This document shows positions 37,078-45,321 of a DNA stretch of 64,000 bases, piece after piece; the stretch's first letter is position 1; every line of letters begins with the position of its first letter. Location of the stretch: assembly GCA_012959995.1 (NCBI GenBank), contig DUCC01000034.1, positions 62,001 to 126,000 of the forward strand. Reading direction: 5' to 3'. Source of the stretch: Acidimicrobiia bacterium. Its GTDB lineage: Bacteria > Actinomycetota > Acidimicrobiia > Acidimicrobiales > MedAcidi-G1. A model generated the notes under the pieces. It did not search any database, was not told where the DNA came from, and saw only the letters and a program-made list of their open reading frames with translations. The translations under genes and the position numbers were made by a program.

Positions 37078-38358
37078 GTGATTGACATAAAAGCCTTACG
37101 AGCCGACCCCGAGGGGGTCATTGCTGCCATAGGTCGTCGTGGCGGTGACCGAGATGCTCTAGACCAAGTGGTGTCTCTGGATGCTCAACAGCGGGTGTTG
37201 GCTGCGCAACGAGATGATGTGCGTAGCGAGATTAAGGTACTTTCCCAGCAAGTGGGGGCGTTGCATCGCGACGGTAAAGCTGATGAGGCGGGGGAACTTC
37301 AAGAACAAAGCCGGCAGTTGGGCGCTACAGAAGAGTCTTTGGCGACCGAGGCAGATGAGTTAGCGGTGCAGGTACGGGAGTTGCTGCTGGGTATTCCGAA
37401 TGTTCCGGCCGATGAATGCCCCGACGGTGCGGGCGAGCAAGACAACGTCATTATGCGTTACGAAAATTTTGATGCCGAGGCTTACGGTGAGCATCAGCGA
37501 GTTCCTCACTGGGAAATTGGCGAAGAGCTTGGTTTGTTAGATGTAGAGCGAGGCACCAAACTTTCTGGCTCCATGTTTGTTATGTACACCGGGTGGGGAG
37601 CCACCTTGTGTCGGGCGTTGATCCAATACGGGTTGGACCGTAACGCTGATGCTTATAAAGAAATGCGCCCACCGACTCTGGTAAAAACCGAGACCATGGT
37701 GTCCACTGGCCATTTGCCGAAGTTTGCTGACGATGCTTACCATTTAGAGCGTGATGATTTGTGGGCTATCCCTACCGCTGAGGTGCCGTTGACTTCGCTG
37801 GCTCGTGATGAGGTTTTGAACGAAGCCGATCTGCCTATGAAACTTATGGCCCATACTTCGTGTTTTCGCCGCGAGGCTGGTTCAGCGGGGCGTGATACTC
37901 GGGGCTTGTTGCGGGTTCATGAGTTCGACAAGGTTGAGTTGCTGGCTTACGCCACGCCTGAGCAGGCGCCCGCGGTGCATGCCGATATTTTGGCTCGGGT
38001 TGAATCAGCCATGACCGATTTAGGCTTGGCTTATCGGGTGTTGGATCTCTGCACCGGCGATATTGGGGCTTCGGCGGCCCGAACTTTTGATGTTGAGGTT
38101 TACGCTCCGGGGGCCGATCAGTGGCTTGAGGTTTCTTCGATCTCGTGGTTTAGTGATTATCAGGCTCGTCGGGCCAACGTGCGTTACCGGCCAGAAAACC
38201 AAAAAGGCACAGCGATAGTGAATACCTTGAATGGTTCGGGGTTAGCGGTGCCGCGGGTCTGGGCGGCCGTAGTTGAAACCTGGCGCCAACCAGATGGGAC
38301 CATTGCGGTACCGGAGCCTTTGCAGCCTTACTTGCGGGGCGCCACGGTTATTGGCTGA
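37078..38358 (+). CDS. serS: seryl-tRNA synthetase
   Basis: Charges tRNA-Ser with serine. The 426 residues have an N-terminal two-helix arm (about 25-105; QQRVLAAQRDDVRSEIKVLSQQVG), motif 2 in SCFRREAGSAGRDTRGLLRVHEFDKVE and motif 3 in GSGLAVPRVWAAVVETWRQPDGT. The start is GTG 37078, right before the conserved MIDIKALRADP. Its end overlaps the convergent FluC/CrcB gene by 11 bases. Confidence 0.97.
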   Translation: MIDIKALRADPEGVIAAIGRRGGDRDALDQVVSLDAQQRVLAAQRDDVRSEIKVLSQQVGALHRDGKADEAGELQEQSRQLGATEESLATEADELAVQVRELLLGIPNVPADECPDGAGEQDNVIMRYENFDAEAYGEHQRVPHWEIGEELGLLDVERGTKLSGSMFVMYTGWGATLCRALIQYGLDRNADAYKEMRPPTLVKTETMVSTGHLPKFADDAYHLERDDLWAIPTAEVPLTSLARDEVLNEADLPMKLMAHTSCFRREAGSAGRDTRGLLRVHEFDKVELLAYATPEQAPAVHADILARVESAMTDLGLAYRVLDLCTGDIGASAARTFDVEVYAPGADQWLEVSSISWFSDYQARRANVRYRPENQKGTAIVNTLNGSGLAVPRVWAAVVETWRQPDGTIAVPEPLQPYLRGATVIG

Positions 38359-38674
38359 GGGTTAACCCGAGGTAGGCGGCTGAAACTCCTAAAGCAAGAG
38401 TGGCGGCAAGGTACAGAAGCGCTTTACTTTTGCCGTTTTGTTCGTAAGTTTGGGTGGCTTCAGCGGCCAATGTTGAAAAAGTAGTGAAGGCCCCGAGGGC
38501 ACCTATCCCAATAATGGTGGCTCCGGCGTCTATCCAATCGCTGGTTAAGGCCAGTAAAAAAGCGCCGAGGACATTAGCGAAGACGGTGCCTTTAAGACCT
38601 TGCTGGCTGAGTAACCAACGTAAGACGGCTCCGCTGGCCGCCAGTAACAAGAACAGCAAGAAAGTAAAAATCAT
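38348..38674 (-). CDS. crcB: fluoride channel protein FluC/CrcB (second of pair)
   Basis: Small fluoride-exporting channel subunit, 108 residues with four helices. The family motif GALGAFTTFSTLAAEA is at about residues 58-73, NVLGAF supplies the conserved asparagine near residue 34. It overlaps the preceding crcB gene by four bases. In organisms with two adjacent genes the channel is usually a heterodimer; the pair here fits that arrangement. Four-base overlap and common strand imply co-expression. Confidence 0.92.
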   Translation of the reverse strand: MIFTFLLFLLLAASGAVLRWLLSQQGLKGTVFANVLGAFLLALTSDWIDAGATIIGIGALGAFTTFSTLAAEATQTYEQNGKSKALLYLAATLALGVSAAYLGLTLSQ

Positions 38675-39036
38675 GCGAGTTGCTTACCGATTTTGCGGCC
38701 CAGCAGGAAGGCCACTAGCCCGCCAATTATCGAAAAAGCCAGCAAACTCCAAGCCTCGTCAAAGAGCCTCTCCTGAAACAACCCAGCGGTGTCTACGGCA
38801 AAGGTAGAAAAAGTGGTGAGCCCGCCACAGAAGCCCACACCCAGCAAAAGCCGAGGTTGTTCTGTTATCCCGCGGCCCAGCAAAAGGCCCAACAAGGCGC
38901 AGCCAGCCATGTTGATGAAAAGAACAGTGAGGGGCAGGTTTTCCCAGAGCCCGGGCCCTTGGGTGACAATGGCCCACCGGGTGGCGGCTCCGGTGGCCCC
39001 ACCGAGGGCTACGAGAATGGCAGGAAATAAACGCAT
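38671..39036 (-). CDS. crcB: fluoride channel protein FluC/CrcB (first of pair)
   Basis: The partner subunit, 121 residues with four helices. GGATGAATRWAI near the N-terminus, INMAGCALLG with the conserved asparagine, and GFCGGLTTFSTFAVDT near residues 68-83 are family marks. TAGGAG precedes the ATG. It is divergent from pdxH with an 86-base gap. I looked for the fluoride riboswitch in this gap and saw no match to its conserved pieces. Confidence 0.92.
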   Translation of the reverse strand: MRLFPAILVALGGATGAATRWAIVTQGPGLWENLPLTVLFINMAGCALLGLLLGRGITEQPRLLLGVGFCGGLTTFSTFAVDTAGLFQERLFDEAWSLLAFSIIGGLVAFLLGRKIGKQLA

Positions 39037-39122
39037 CTCTCCTACCTTAGGGGTTCTTTATGGGTAAGCAGAGTGAGTGCGACCAGTGGGCAGCAGCGCA
39101 GACCCGTAGATAGCCTTGGGCT

Positions 39123-39776
39123 ATGGACTTGAGTGAAGTACGCGAAACCTACGAGGATCGGGGTTTAGACGTGGCCGAGGTGGCGGCCAGCCCGATTGAG
39201 CAGTTTCAGCGCTGGTATCAAGAGGTTTCTGACGCTGGTTATTGGGAGCCCAATGCCATGACCTTGTCTACGGTGACCCGGGAGGGTTGGCCAGCGGCTC
39301 GTGTGGTGTTGTTAAAAAAAGTAGATGAACAAGGGTTTGTTTTTTTCACCAACTTACGCAGCGACAAAGCCAGCCAACTTGTGGCTGTGCCGCAAGCAGC
39401 GTTGACATTTTCTTGGGTGGAGTTGCGTCGCCAAGTGCGGGTAATGGGGGCCGCTGATCCGTTGTCTTCTGATGAGGCAGATGCGTATTGGGCTACGCGT
39501 CCGCGGGGCAGCCAATTGGGGGCCTGGGCTTCGGACCAAAGCACGGTGGTTGCCGACCGAGAAGAACTTGACCAGCGTTTTGGTGCCGAGATGGTGCGGT
39601 GGCGCGATGAAGATATTGAACGGCCCGCCCACTGGGGCGGTTTTCGCGTGGAGCCTCGCCTCATTGAGTTTTGGCAGGGCCGCCCCGACCGGTTGCACGA
39701 TCGGTTGCGATATAGGCGTCAAGACCAAGAAGAAGGTCAAGGCCAAGATTGGGTTATCGAGCGTTTGGCACCCTAG
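39123..39776 (+). CDS. pdxH: pyridoxamine/pyridoxine 5'-phosphate oxidase
   Basis: FMN enzyme that makes pyridoxal phosphate, 217 residues. Recognisable are PNAMTLSTVTREGWPAARVVLLKKVDEQGFVFFTN (FMN binding), WVELRRQVRVMG, YWATRPRGSQLGAWAS and the C-terminal WGGFRVEPRLIEFWQGRPDRLHDRLRYRR. It provides PLP for enzymes such as the decarboxylase at 48297 and the aldolase-like protein at 62146, though no operon link exists. Confidence 0.96.
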   Translation: MDLSEVRETYEDRGLDVAEVAASPIEQFQRWYQEVSDAGYWEPNAMTLSTVTREGWPAARVVLLKKVDEQGFVFFTNLRSDKASQLVAVPQAALTFSWVELRRQVRVMGAADPLSSDEADAYWATRPRGSQLGAWASDQSTVVADREELDQRFGAEMVRWRDEDIERPAHWGGFRVEPRLIEFWQGRPDRLHDRLRYRRQDQEEGQGQDWVIERLAP

Positions 39777-39806
39777 CCCGGGAAGATTTTTGAGGTGTCG
39801 GTGAAA

Positions 39807-40892
39807 CTAACGCCGTTTTTTTAGGAAACTAAAAATCACCAGCAGTGTCCCAAGGCTGAGCAGAATTTCTAACGGGGTGGCGCCGCGCCACGGGTCGTTG
39901 ACCCAGTTGGCCATACGAGCAGGCCAAGAAATAATTAGGCGGGCTACCGGAAAAATGATTAACTCGCCCCGCTGGTACAGCCCTTCAGCCAGTAACCAAC
40001 TGGCCACGGTAAACCAGGTGGCGGTTTTTCGGAGTGAGGCGGTGAGTGCTGGGCGCATCCCCCAAACCAGCAAGGTAAGCACGATGAGCCAAAGGGCGAG
40101 CCCTACTTGGGTGCCACCCGTTTGGGTGGTCCACACGGTGAGGTGCACTTGCAAGGTGGTAACGGCATCCACAATGGGGTTTGATGCGGTGGTGGGGTCG
40201 TTGAGGATGCGAATTTCGTAGATGCCGTAAATAATGAGGTAAGCGCCGCCGGCCACCAGTGAGCCGGCCCCGATGCGATCCATGTAGGGCAAGAGGCGCC
40301 GTAGGTTGCGTACCAACCCGCCACGGGCCATGGCTAATGACAGGGTGAGCGCAGTTATTACGGCGGCCATACCCGCGGCGAAGGCCAGGTAGGTGATGAG
40401 CCCCTCGATTACCCCATCTCGCCCAAAACTTCCGGCTACTTGTAAAAGAAAAATAGGAGCGGCACAACCAATGGAAACAACAGCGTAAGACATGCCGAAA
40501 CCCAGAACGGAGAAAAATTCGCTACTTCCCGGGCCTCGGCTAGGCCGCAAAAAGGGGATCTTTATCTGTTTTCCAGAAAGCAAAGCCAAGCCGTAGGGGA
40601 CAAACAACACGCCCATCAGCACAGTTATCCAAGGGGTTTTTTGAGCGACTGCTTCTTCACTGGTGAGGTAAGTAACGGCGAGGCCTAATCCACCGAAAAC
40701 CAGAACAAACCCACTGGCCATGGTCAGGCTGACCATGAAGGCTCGCCATATTTGTTCAGGGCGGGCATCTTGGTCGGCCGCATCGTTGCCCATGAAGTAG
40801 CCCAACCAGGTGGGCAACATGGCAAACCCGCAGGGGTTCACGGCGGTTACTAAACCCAAAGTGAAGGGCAAGGCCAGACTTATATCAATCAT
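39807..40892 (-). CDS. CcdA/DsbD-type membrane thiol transporter
   Basis: A 361-residue membrane protein. The N-terminal six-helix core has the paired cysteines Cys21 (AVNPCGFAMLP) and Cys143 (VSIGCAAPIF) that pass electrons across the membrane to reduce periplasmic thiols, as in cytochrome c maturation. A C-terminal extension of about 120 residues with two or three more helices is not part of the minimal CcdA. It overlaps the TlpA-like gene by four bases; together they form a thiol-reducing pair, plausibly for the haem c domain of CtaC. Confidence 0.88.
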   Translation of the reverse strand: MIDISLALPFTLGLVTAVNPCGFAMLPTWLGYFMGNDAADQDARPEQIWRAFMVSLTMASGFVLVFGGLGLAVTYLTSEEAVAQKTPWITVLMGVLFVPYGLALLSGKQIKIPFLRPSRGPGSSEFFSVLGFGMSYAVVSIGCAAPIFLLQVAGSFGRDGVIEGLITYLAFAAGMAAVITALTLSLAMARGGLVRNLRRLLPYMDRIGAGSLVAGGAYLIIYGIYEIRILNDPTTASNPIVDAVTTLQVHLTVWTTQTGGTQVGLALWLIVLTLLVWGMRPALTASLRKTATWFTVASWLLAEGLYQRGELIIFPVARLIISWPARMANWVNDPWRGATPLEILLSLGTLLVIFSFLKKRR

Positions 40893-41392
40893 GAAAGAAG
40901 TTCCTCCACCTTGGTAACCAAGTCAGGTGCGGCAGTTCTTCCCATATGCACATCAATTAGTGTGCCGTCCGCTGAAATGAAGGCGGTAGCGGGCAAGCCA
41001 ACTGCGCCAAAGGTAAGAAGAAAATCGCCGTCGGGGTCGGCCCCCAAAAGATAAGTGATACCGAGCTGGTCAATCCGTTCGGCGGCTCGTGCCGGTGAGT
41101 CACTTATATTTATGCCGACAAAGCGAACCTCGTCTTTATAAGTTTGGTGAGTTTTTTCAAAATCTGGCATTTCTTCTAAACAGGGAGCACACCAAGTGGC
41201 CCAAAGGTTAATCACCAAAGGTCGCCCGTCTTCAGCCAGCAGGTCATCCAAAGTTGTGGTGGAGCCATCGAGTAAAACAAATGACTGAGTGAGGTGCTCA
41301 GAGGCGTCCGTTGGGTCGCTGCTACTACATCCGGCCAGCAAAAAACTGGCGGCCAGGAAGGCCAGTAGCCAAAAATGGGGTGGGCGACGCAT
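40889..41392 (-). CDS. TlpA/ResA-like thioredoxin lipoprotein
   Basis: Membrane-anchored thiol-disulfide oxidoreductase of 167 residues. The signal peptide ends in the lipobox LLAGC (Cys22), the redox motif WCAPC has Cys68 and Cys71, and GAVGLPATAFI carries the cis-proline. Such proteins reduce apocytochrome c or other exported thiols using electrons from CcdA, encoded right downstream with a four-base overlap. Confidence 0.93.
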   Translation of the reverse strand: MRRPPHFWLLAFLAASFLLAGCSSSDPTDASEHLTQSFVLLDGSTTTLDDLLAEDGRPLVINLWATWCAPCLEEMPDFEKTHQTYKDEVRFVGINISDSPARAAERIDQLGITYLLGADPDGDFLLTFGAVGLPATAFISADGTLIDVHMGRTAAPDLVTKVEELLS

Positions 41393-41474
41393 AAGGCAAG
41401 TTACCCGCCTTGGGGGGCAACAGGCTGCGGTTCGTTAAAACGTCACCGCAGCCCGTTGCCGCTGCTCTACTCGG

Positions 41475-41819
41475 TTAGGCCGAGCGGAGTTCTGAAAGAA
41501 GGTGCAGGGGAATAGGCACCTCCGGAAGTTGTTCTTCGGGGCGCGGCACTTTTGAGGGCCGGCCGCGCCGTCGTTTGTTGGCCAACATTTTTCCGTTACG
41601 GAACAATTGCCCACCCCAAACCCCCCACGGTTCGTTGCGGGTTAACGCTGCTTCGAGGCAGGCGACCATAGTCGGGCAGTCGGCACAGATGCGTTTGGCT
41701 TGGGCAATGTCGCCCAGGTGGTCAGAGAAGAACACGCCGGTGGGTACACCCAGACGGGCGCAAGCGGCGTCGTTGCGCCACAACTCTGGTTCGAAGGTAA
41801 TGGTGGTGAGGGTTTCCAT
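41475..41819 (-). CDS. whiB7: WhiB7-like iron-sulfur transcription factor
   Basis: Actinobacterial regulator of 114 residues. Four cluster ligands Cys20, Cys45, Cys48 and Cys54, the turn EPWGVWGG (63-70), and a basic AT-hook KRRRGRPSK (82-90). The run from CLEAAL to RGRP follows Mycobacterium WhiB7 closely (EPWGVWGG-x-x-F, KR-x-RGRP-x-K), so I call it WhiB7-like rather than another WhiB class. WhiB7 proteins switch on intrinsic antibiotic resistance and work with the housekeeping sigma factor. A proline-rich tail of about 24 residues follows the hook. The 5' leader looks like an attenuator. The symbol is a family-level assignment. Confidence 0.85.
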   Translation of the reverse strand: METLTTITFEPELWRNDAACARLGVPTGVFFSDHLGDIAQAKRICADCPTMVACLEAALTRNEPWGVWGGQLFRNGKMLANKRRRGRPSKVPRPEEQLPEVPIPLHLLSELRSA

Positions 41820-41892
41820 AATGGTGTTGTCTCTTTCTTTGGGTAGTGAGTTTTCTTTGGGGCGGGTCTAAAGGGGCTGGTAAAAATCAGAA

Positions 41893-41918
41893 AGGCCGCC
41901 GGATGAATCCGGCGGCCT
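41893..41918 (-). terminator. leader terminator upstream of whiB7-like gene
   Basis: On the minus strand AGGCCGCCGGAT is followed, after two bases, by its complement ATCCGGCGGCCT and then by TTTCTGATTTTT. This is a strong intrinsic terminator placed about 75 bases before the gene it would silence, in the gene's own leader. A terminator in that place makes sense only as an attenuator. Confidence 0.8.
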
Positions 41919-41965
41919 CGAGGAATTAAGTTGTTTTTAGCGTGCTAGCTAAAAACTCCTCGAGG
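41916..41965 (-). promoter_or_regulatory. upstream leader hairpin competing with the terminator
   Basis: Minus strand: CCTCGAGGA pairs with TCCTCGAGG (41957-41965 with 41916-41924) and, inside, GTTTTTAGC pairs with GCTAAAAAC (41948-41956 with 41933-41941), leaving a six-base loop and an eight-base one-sided bulge. Its 3' arm shares three bases with the terminator's 5' arm. Two short open frames end inside this hairpin, so translation would unfold it. Confidence 0.7.
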
Positions 41966-42011
41966 GCGCTGGTGAGCAGTCCAGAACATAAAAGTGTTCT
42001 TGGAGGCCCAT
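41949..42011 (-). CDS. candidate leader peptide (uORF) of the whiB7-like gene
   Basis: An ATG frame of 20 residues beginning MGLQEHFYVLD and ending with TAG inside the 5' half of the upstream hairpin. A longer overlapping frame (GTG 42103 to TAG 41945, 52 residues) also ends in that hairpin, in its loop. Neither has a good ribosome site, and which is used cannot be told by eye. A short peptide translated just before an attenuator is the known arrangement for whiB7. Confidence 0.35.
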   Translation of the reverse strand: MGLQEHFYVLDCSPAPSRSF

Positions 42012-42251
42012 GGCTTGGGTGAATAGGTAGTTTCGGTCAGACGCGACACGAGAACCGACCGGCCAGCCACAGGGCTGTAATGGTGGTGATGATTCGTGTT
42101 CACGGAAATTTTGCCTATTCGTTGAGTTTGGTATTGATGCTAAGTATTTGTTCCACTTAAGGATAAGCGGGAACTACTACCAGTGACTACTCAACACCAT
42201 AAAGTAGTTGTTTGTCAAATGATTAAAGGATCTAATCCTCGGTAACGAGCA

Positions 42252-43364
42252 TTAAGCCACGTTGTAAGTTTTGAGGCCCTGTTCTTCATCTTGAGTAGCG
42301 TCACCCAAAATTCTTAAGTGTTCAAGGTGGGCGTAAGTTTCGCTAGCTGCCATGTCGCCCCATGAGCGTTCTTTAAAGAGGTGCTGCATATAAACCTCAA
42401 CGGGGGCTTGCCCTAAGTCGGCTCCGGCTTCACGCAGGTGGTCTAACCGCTCGTTGTGGTGGTCGATAATGCTGTCGGCTCGGCCGGCCAAATCAAGAAA
42501 GGGGTGCCCATGGGCGGGGAGTACTTGGCTGATGTTAGGAAATTCGTGCATGCGTTCCAGAGAGCGAAAAAACACGGCCAGCGGATCATCCATAGCGGTA
42601 ATCCCGCCGATATGCGGGGTGATGGTGGGCAGTACGTGGTCGCCCGACAAAAACAGACCATCGTTGGGGTCGTAGAGGCAAAGGTGATCATGGGTGTGGC
42701 CCGGAGTATGGATAGCCAACCACGTGCGGCCGCCGATGGTGATCTCGTCGCTGTCGTTAAGAGAAACTGAAGTTTCTGGGGGCTGGAAAATTTTGGTGCC
42801 GATTCCTTCGGCTACCGCTCCCCAGGTGCGGATGTGTTCTGCCGAAGGGGGTTCTCGGTCGGTACCCCAGGGGTTGGAAAAGCGCATGGAATCACGAAAC
42901 TTTTCGATGTCTTCATCGTCGGCGAGGTCAAGTGATGCGGTGCTCAGATCATCAAAAAATTCGCTGGCTCGGCTTGGGGCGTAAGAGGAATAAAAATCGC
43001 TGTGGGTAATTACGGCGATTTCGTGGTCGGCTTGCAAACGGTGCACGCCGCCGTAATGGTCGGGGTGGCTATGGGTAACCAGTGCCGTGTGCACATTTTT
43101 TATGCTGGCATCAAGTTGGCTGAGGCGTTGTTGTAGGGCCGCCCAAGATTCTTCTCCGGGCAGGCCGGGGTCGACCAAGGTAAACCCGTTGGCGTCTTCT
43201 AAGGCATAACAATTTACATGGCCCAGGCCGGGCATAGAAATAGGTAATTGCAGGCGGTAAACGCCGGCTGCCACTTCAGTTATGTCGCTTTGGGCGGGTT
43301 CTTGTTCTTGCCGAGTCGGCTTGGTGGCGATGGGCTCACCGTGCGCATGATTCACAGAGGACAC
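42252..43364 (-). CDS. metallo-beta-lactamase-fold hydrolase
   Basis: A 370-residue hydrolase of the glyoxalase II/MBL superfamily. The metal motif THSHPDHYGG gives His98, His100, Asp102 and His103; later ligands are in TPGHTHDHLCLY and LSGDHVLP, with PAHGHPF at the end of the core. About 25 hydrophilic residues precede the fold and a helical C-terminal domain of about 70 residues follows. The substrate is unknown; hydrolysis of a thioester or lactone is possible. It lies just upstream of the whiB7 promoter on the same strand. Confidence 0.88.
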   Translation of the reverse strand: MSSVNHAHGEPIATKPTRQEQEPAQSDITEVAAGVYRLQLPISMPGLGHVNCYALEDANGFTLVDPGLPGEESWAALQQRLSQLDASIKNVHTALVTHSHPDHYGGVHRLQADHEIAVITHSDFYSSYAPSRASEFFDDLSTASLDLADDEDIEKFRDSMRFSNPWGTDREPPSAEHIRTWGAVAEGIGTKIFQPPETSVSLNDSDEITIGGRTWLAIHTPGHTHDHLCLYDPNDGLFLSGDHVLPTITPHIGGITAMDDPLAVFFRSLERMHEFPNISQVLPAHGHPFLDLAGRADSIIDHHNERLDHLREAGADLGQAPVEVYMQHLFKERSWGDMAASETYAHLEHLRILGDATQDEEQGLKTYNVA

Positions 43365-43397
43365 CTTAGAGGTATTGCGGCTTCAACAACGAAGCGG

Positions 43398-43934
43398 CTA
43401 GCGGGGATTTATCAGGTGCTTGCGGTAGTAACGCAACTCGTAAAGCGATTCTTGGATGTCGTCGAGTGCTCGGTGGCCGCCTGCTTTGGCGGGAGCGTTG
43501 GCCATTATTTCTGGGTACCAGCGCCGGGCGAGTTCTTTAATGGTGGATACATCAACCGAGCGGTAATGCAAAAAGTTTTCAATCTCCGGAAGACCAGCGA
43601 GAAGGAACCGCCGGTCGGTGCCGATGGAGTTTCCACAAAGCGGCACGGTGCCTGCATCGGGGATGTGTTCTTTAAGAAAAGCCAAGGTTTGCGCTCCGGC
43701 TTCTTCAAGGGAGAGGGTGGCATTTTCTATTTCTGGCAGCAATCCAGATTTGGTGTGCATGTTGCGTACGAAGTCATCCATGAGCGCTAAGGCTTCGGGC
43801 GGTTGATGGACTACTAAATCGGGGCCTTCGGCGATGATCTCTAAATCGTCGTCGGTAATGAGGGTGGCGATCTCCACAATGACGTCGCTGGTGGGGTCAA
43901 GCCCCGTCATCTCAAGATCCATCCATGCCAACAT
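43398..43934 (-). CDS. orn: oligoribonuclease
   Basis: 3'-5' exonuclease that degrades RNA fragments of two to a few nucleotides, including pGpG. The 178 residues have the DEDDh residues: Asp6 and Glu8 in [11 protein letters not shown], the central [12 protein letters not shown] with its aspartate, and the C-terminal [13 protein letters not shown] with the histidine and aspartate. It is divergent from dut, with a very short gap. Confidence 0.96.
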   Translation of the reverse strand: MLAWMDLEMTGLDPTSDVIVEIATLITDDDLEIIAEGPDLVVHQPPEALALMDDFVRNMHTKSGLLPEIENATLSLEEAGAQTLAFLKEHIPDAGTVPLCGNSIGTDRRFLLAGLPEIENFLHYRSVDVSTIKELARRWYPEIMANAPAKAGGHRALDDIQESLYELRYYRKHLINPR

Positions 43935-43972
43935 CCGTCTCAGCCTACGGGCCGTCTATGCTCACCGTTGTG

Positions 43973-44407
43973 ATGGACATCCCAATTAAACGACTTGACC
44001 CAGATTTAGCTCTTCCGGCTTATGCCAAAGAAGGAGACGCCGGCGCCGACTTGGTGGCCCGTGAAAACGTGACCCTGGCTCCTGGTGGTGGCCGTGCTTT
44101 GGTGGCGACTGGGGCGGCTATTGCGATTCCTGAGGGATATGCCGGTTTTGTACAGCCGCGTAGTGGCTTGGCTTTAAAGCATGGGGTGACTTGTTTGAAT
44201 ACTCCGGGCCTTATTGATTCGGGGTATCGCGGCGAGTTAAAAGTTTTGTTGGTCAACACCGACCCGTCCACCCCTTTTGAGGTAGTGCGAGGGGAACGTA
44301 TTGCTCAGTTGGTTATTCAGCGAGTGGAGGCGGCTCATTTTGTAGAGGTCGACGAATTGGATGATTCATCGCGAGGCGAGGGCGGTTTCGGCTCAACGGG
44401 TCAATAA
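43973..44407 (+). CDS. dut: dUTP diphosphatase
   Basis: Hydrolyses dUTP to dUMP. All five family motifs are present in order: [42 protein letters not shown], and [11 protein letters not shown] at the C-terminus. The start is unsure: ATG 43973 gives 144 residues beginning [11 protein letters not shown], which fits the family; ATG 43958 is five residues longer. No ribosome site is evident for either. Confidence 0.93.
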   Translation: MDIPIKRLDPDLALPAYAKEGDAGADLVARENVTLAPGGGRALVATGAAIAIPEGYAGFVQPRSGLALKHGVTCLNTPGLIDSGYRGELKVLLVNTDPSTPFEVVRGERIAQLVIQRVEAAHFVEVDELDDSSRGEGGFGSTGQ

Positions 44408-44471
44408 CCGGAGCTGATTTTCAGAAGTATTCTAGATCCAGATTTTAGATTCTAGATTTTCGAGATATGGG
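44408..44471. other. AT-rich intergenic spacer with TAGATT repeats
   Basis: Convergent gap after dut. It contains repeated TCTAGAT and TTAGATT words (44430-44460) similar to those at 51285-51345 and 52630-52670. No gene or clear terminator is seen. Confidence 0.4.
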
Positions 44472-44753
44472 TTAACTGGGCCGATCGGCGCAGAGTTTTT
44501 TTGTTTGTTTTCCCGTTTGTAAAGTTATTGCTACCTGTTGGTCGGTGATCAAAAAGTCAACGGATATATCGGCGTTTCCTTGAGCAAGATCTTCGGTGGC
44601 TTTTTGTAGATTGGCACTGAGGTCGCCGAGATCGCTGGGGCTTATGCGGTGGATGCGCAGCAGAGTAGTTAAGGCCATGCGTGGTAAGTGGGCGAAAATC
44701 AGAGAAGGCGGCACTTTTAAAGTGACGATATTTTCGGCATCCACAAGGGTCAT
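44472..44753 (-). CDS. small protein resembling part of an RsbW-like anti-sigma factor
   Basis: A 93-residue protein. The N-terminal pattern VTLKVPPSLIFAHLPRMALTTLLR and SPSDLGDLSANLQKATEDL resembles the first helix region of serine kinase anti-sigma factors, and DISVDFLITDQQVAITLQTG could be the next strands. The G-boxes that bind ATP are missing, so it is either a shortened, non-enzymatic relative or an unrelated protein. It is divergent from the DUF4031 gene with a short gap. Confidence 0.6.
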   Translation of the reverse strand: MTLVDAENIVTLKVPPSLIFAHLPRMALTTLLRIHRISPSDLGDLSANLQKATEDLAQGNADISVDFLITDQQVAITLQTGKQTKKLCADRPS

Positions 44754-44799
44754 GGCTTAAGTGTGGCATCTCTGGGGCCCCAGCGGGCAACATAGAGGG

Positions 44800-45321
44800 G
44801 TGACGATTCTTGTAGATGCAGCAATCTGGCCTTGGCGGGGACGTTATTGGGCTCATTTGGTGAGCGACGAAAGCTACGAGGAACTCCATGTCTTTACCGA
44901 GCGCCTGGGTTTACGCCGCATGGGCTTTCAAGGCGACCACTATGACGTGTCGGCAGACCACAGAGAAAAAGCTTTAGCCCTTGGAGCACAGGCTTGCCCA
45001 GGCCGTGATTTGGTGCGGCGCCTTCGGGCGGCGGGGCTACGTTTGGGCCCGGCTGAGCGACCGGGAAGATGGGAGCCGGTACTAGGTGTTGAGATGCCAA
45101 GCGCTGAGGTATCAGGTGCTGAGCAAGAGTTGGTGAGCGAGTTGTTGAACTGCTTGAGCACCGAGGGCCCGATGAAAGTAGAATCTTTTTCGCGTCGAGG
45201 AGAGTTCGCCCTGGTGGTGGAGTGTCCGCAAGGTATGGATCTCAACCGGTCTTTGCCTCAAGGAGTTCTCTACCGTTTTACCGACGCCGGCCGGCGGGTT
45301 GAGTTGTTGTCGGAAATTTAA
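44800..45321 (+). CDS. DUF4031 domain protein
   Basis: A 173-residue protein. The N-terminal half (TILVDAAIWPWRGRYWAHLVSDESYEELHVFTERLGL and GFQGDHYDV) is the DUF4031 domain, a small actinobacterial family of unknown role with conserved aspartate, histidine and tryptophan. The C-terminal half is not recognised. I choose GTG 44800 because the domain starts there; an upstream GTG at 44761 would add 13 residues. The last four bases overlap the convergent gene. Confidence 0.82.
   Translation: MTILVDAAIWPWRGRYWAHLVSDESYEELHVFTERLGLRRMGFQGDHYDVSADHREKALALGAQACPGRDLVRRLRAAGLRLGPAERPGRWEPVLGVEMPSAEVSGAEQELVSELLNCLSTEGPMKVESFSRRGEFALVVECPQGMDLNRSLPQGVLYRFTDAGRRVELLSEI

Larger units (their letters stand above)
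41820..42251 (-). other. 432-base leader and promoter region of the whiB7-like gene
   Basis: Holds, in minus-strand order: a small hairpin (AGGAT-TAG-ATCCT, 42226-42238) ending the metallo-hydrolase transcript; a TTGACA box (42218-42213) with AT-rich DNA in front, fitting a WhiB7-type promoter although no good -10 is seen; candidate uORFs; the competing hairpins; and 75 bases to the gene. The long leader itself is typical of whiB7 genes. Confidence 0.55.

Noticed and set aside
39037-39122. Fluoride riboswitch before the crcB pair
   Set aside because: I looked for its conserved pieces in the 86-base gap and saw none.
44761-44799. Longer start for the DUF4031 gene
   Set aside because: The extra 13 residues precede the conserved domain start and show no conservation features; GTG 44800 fits better.
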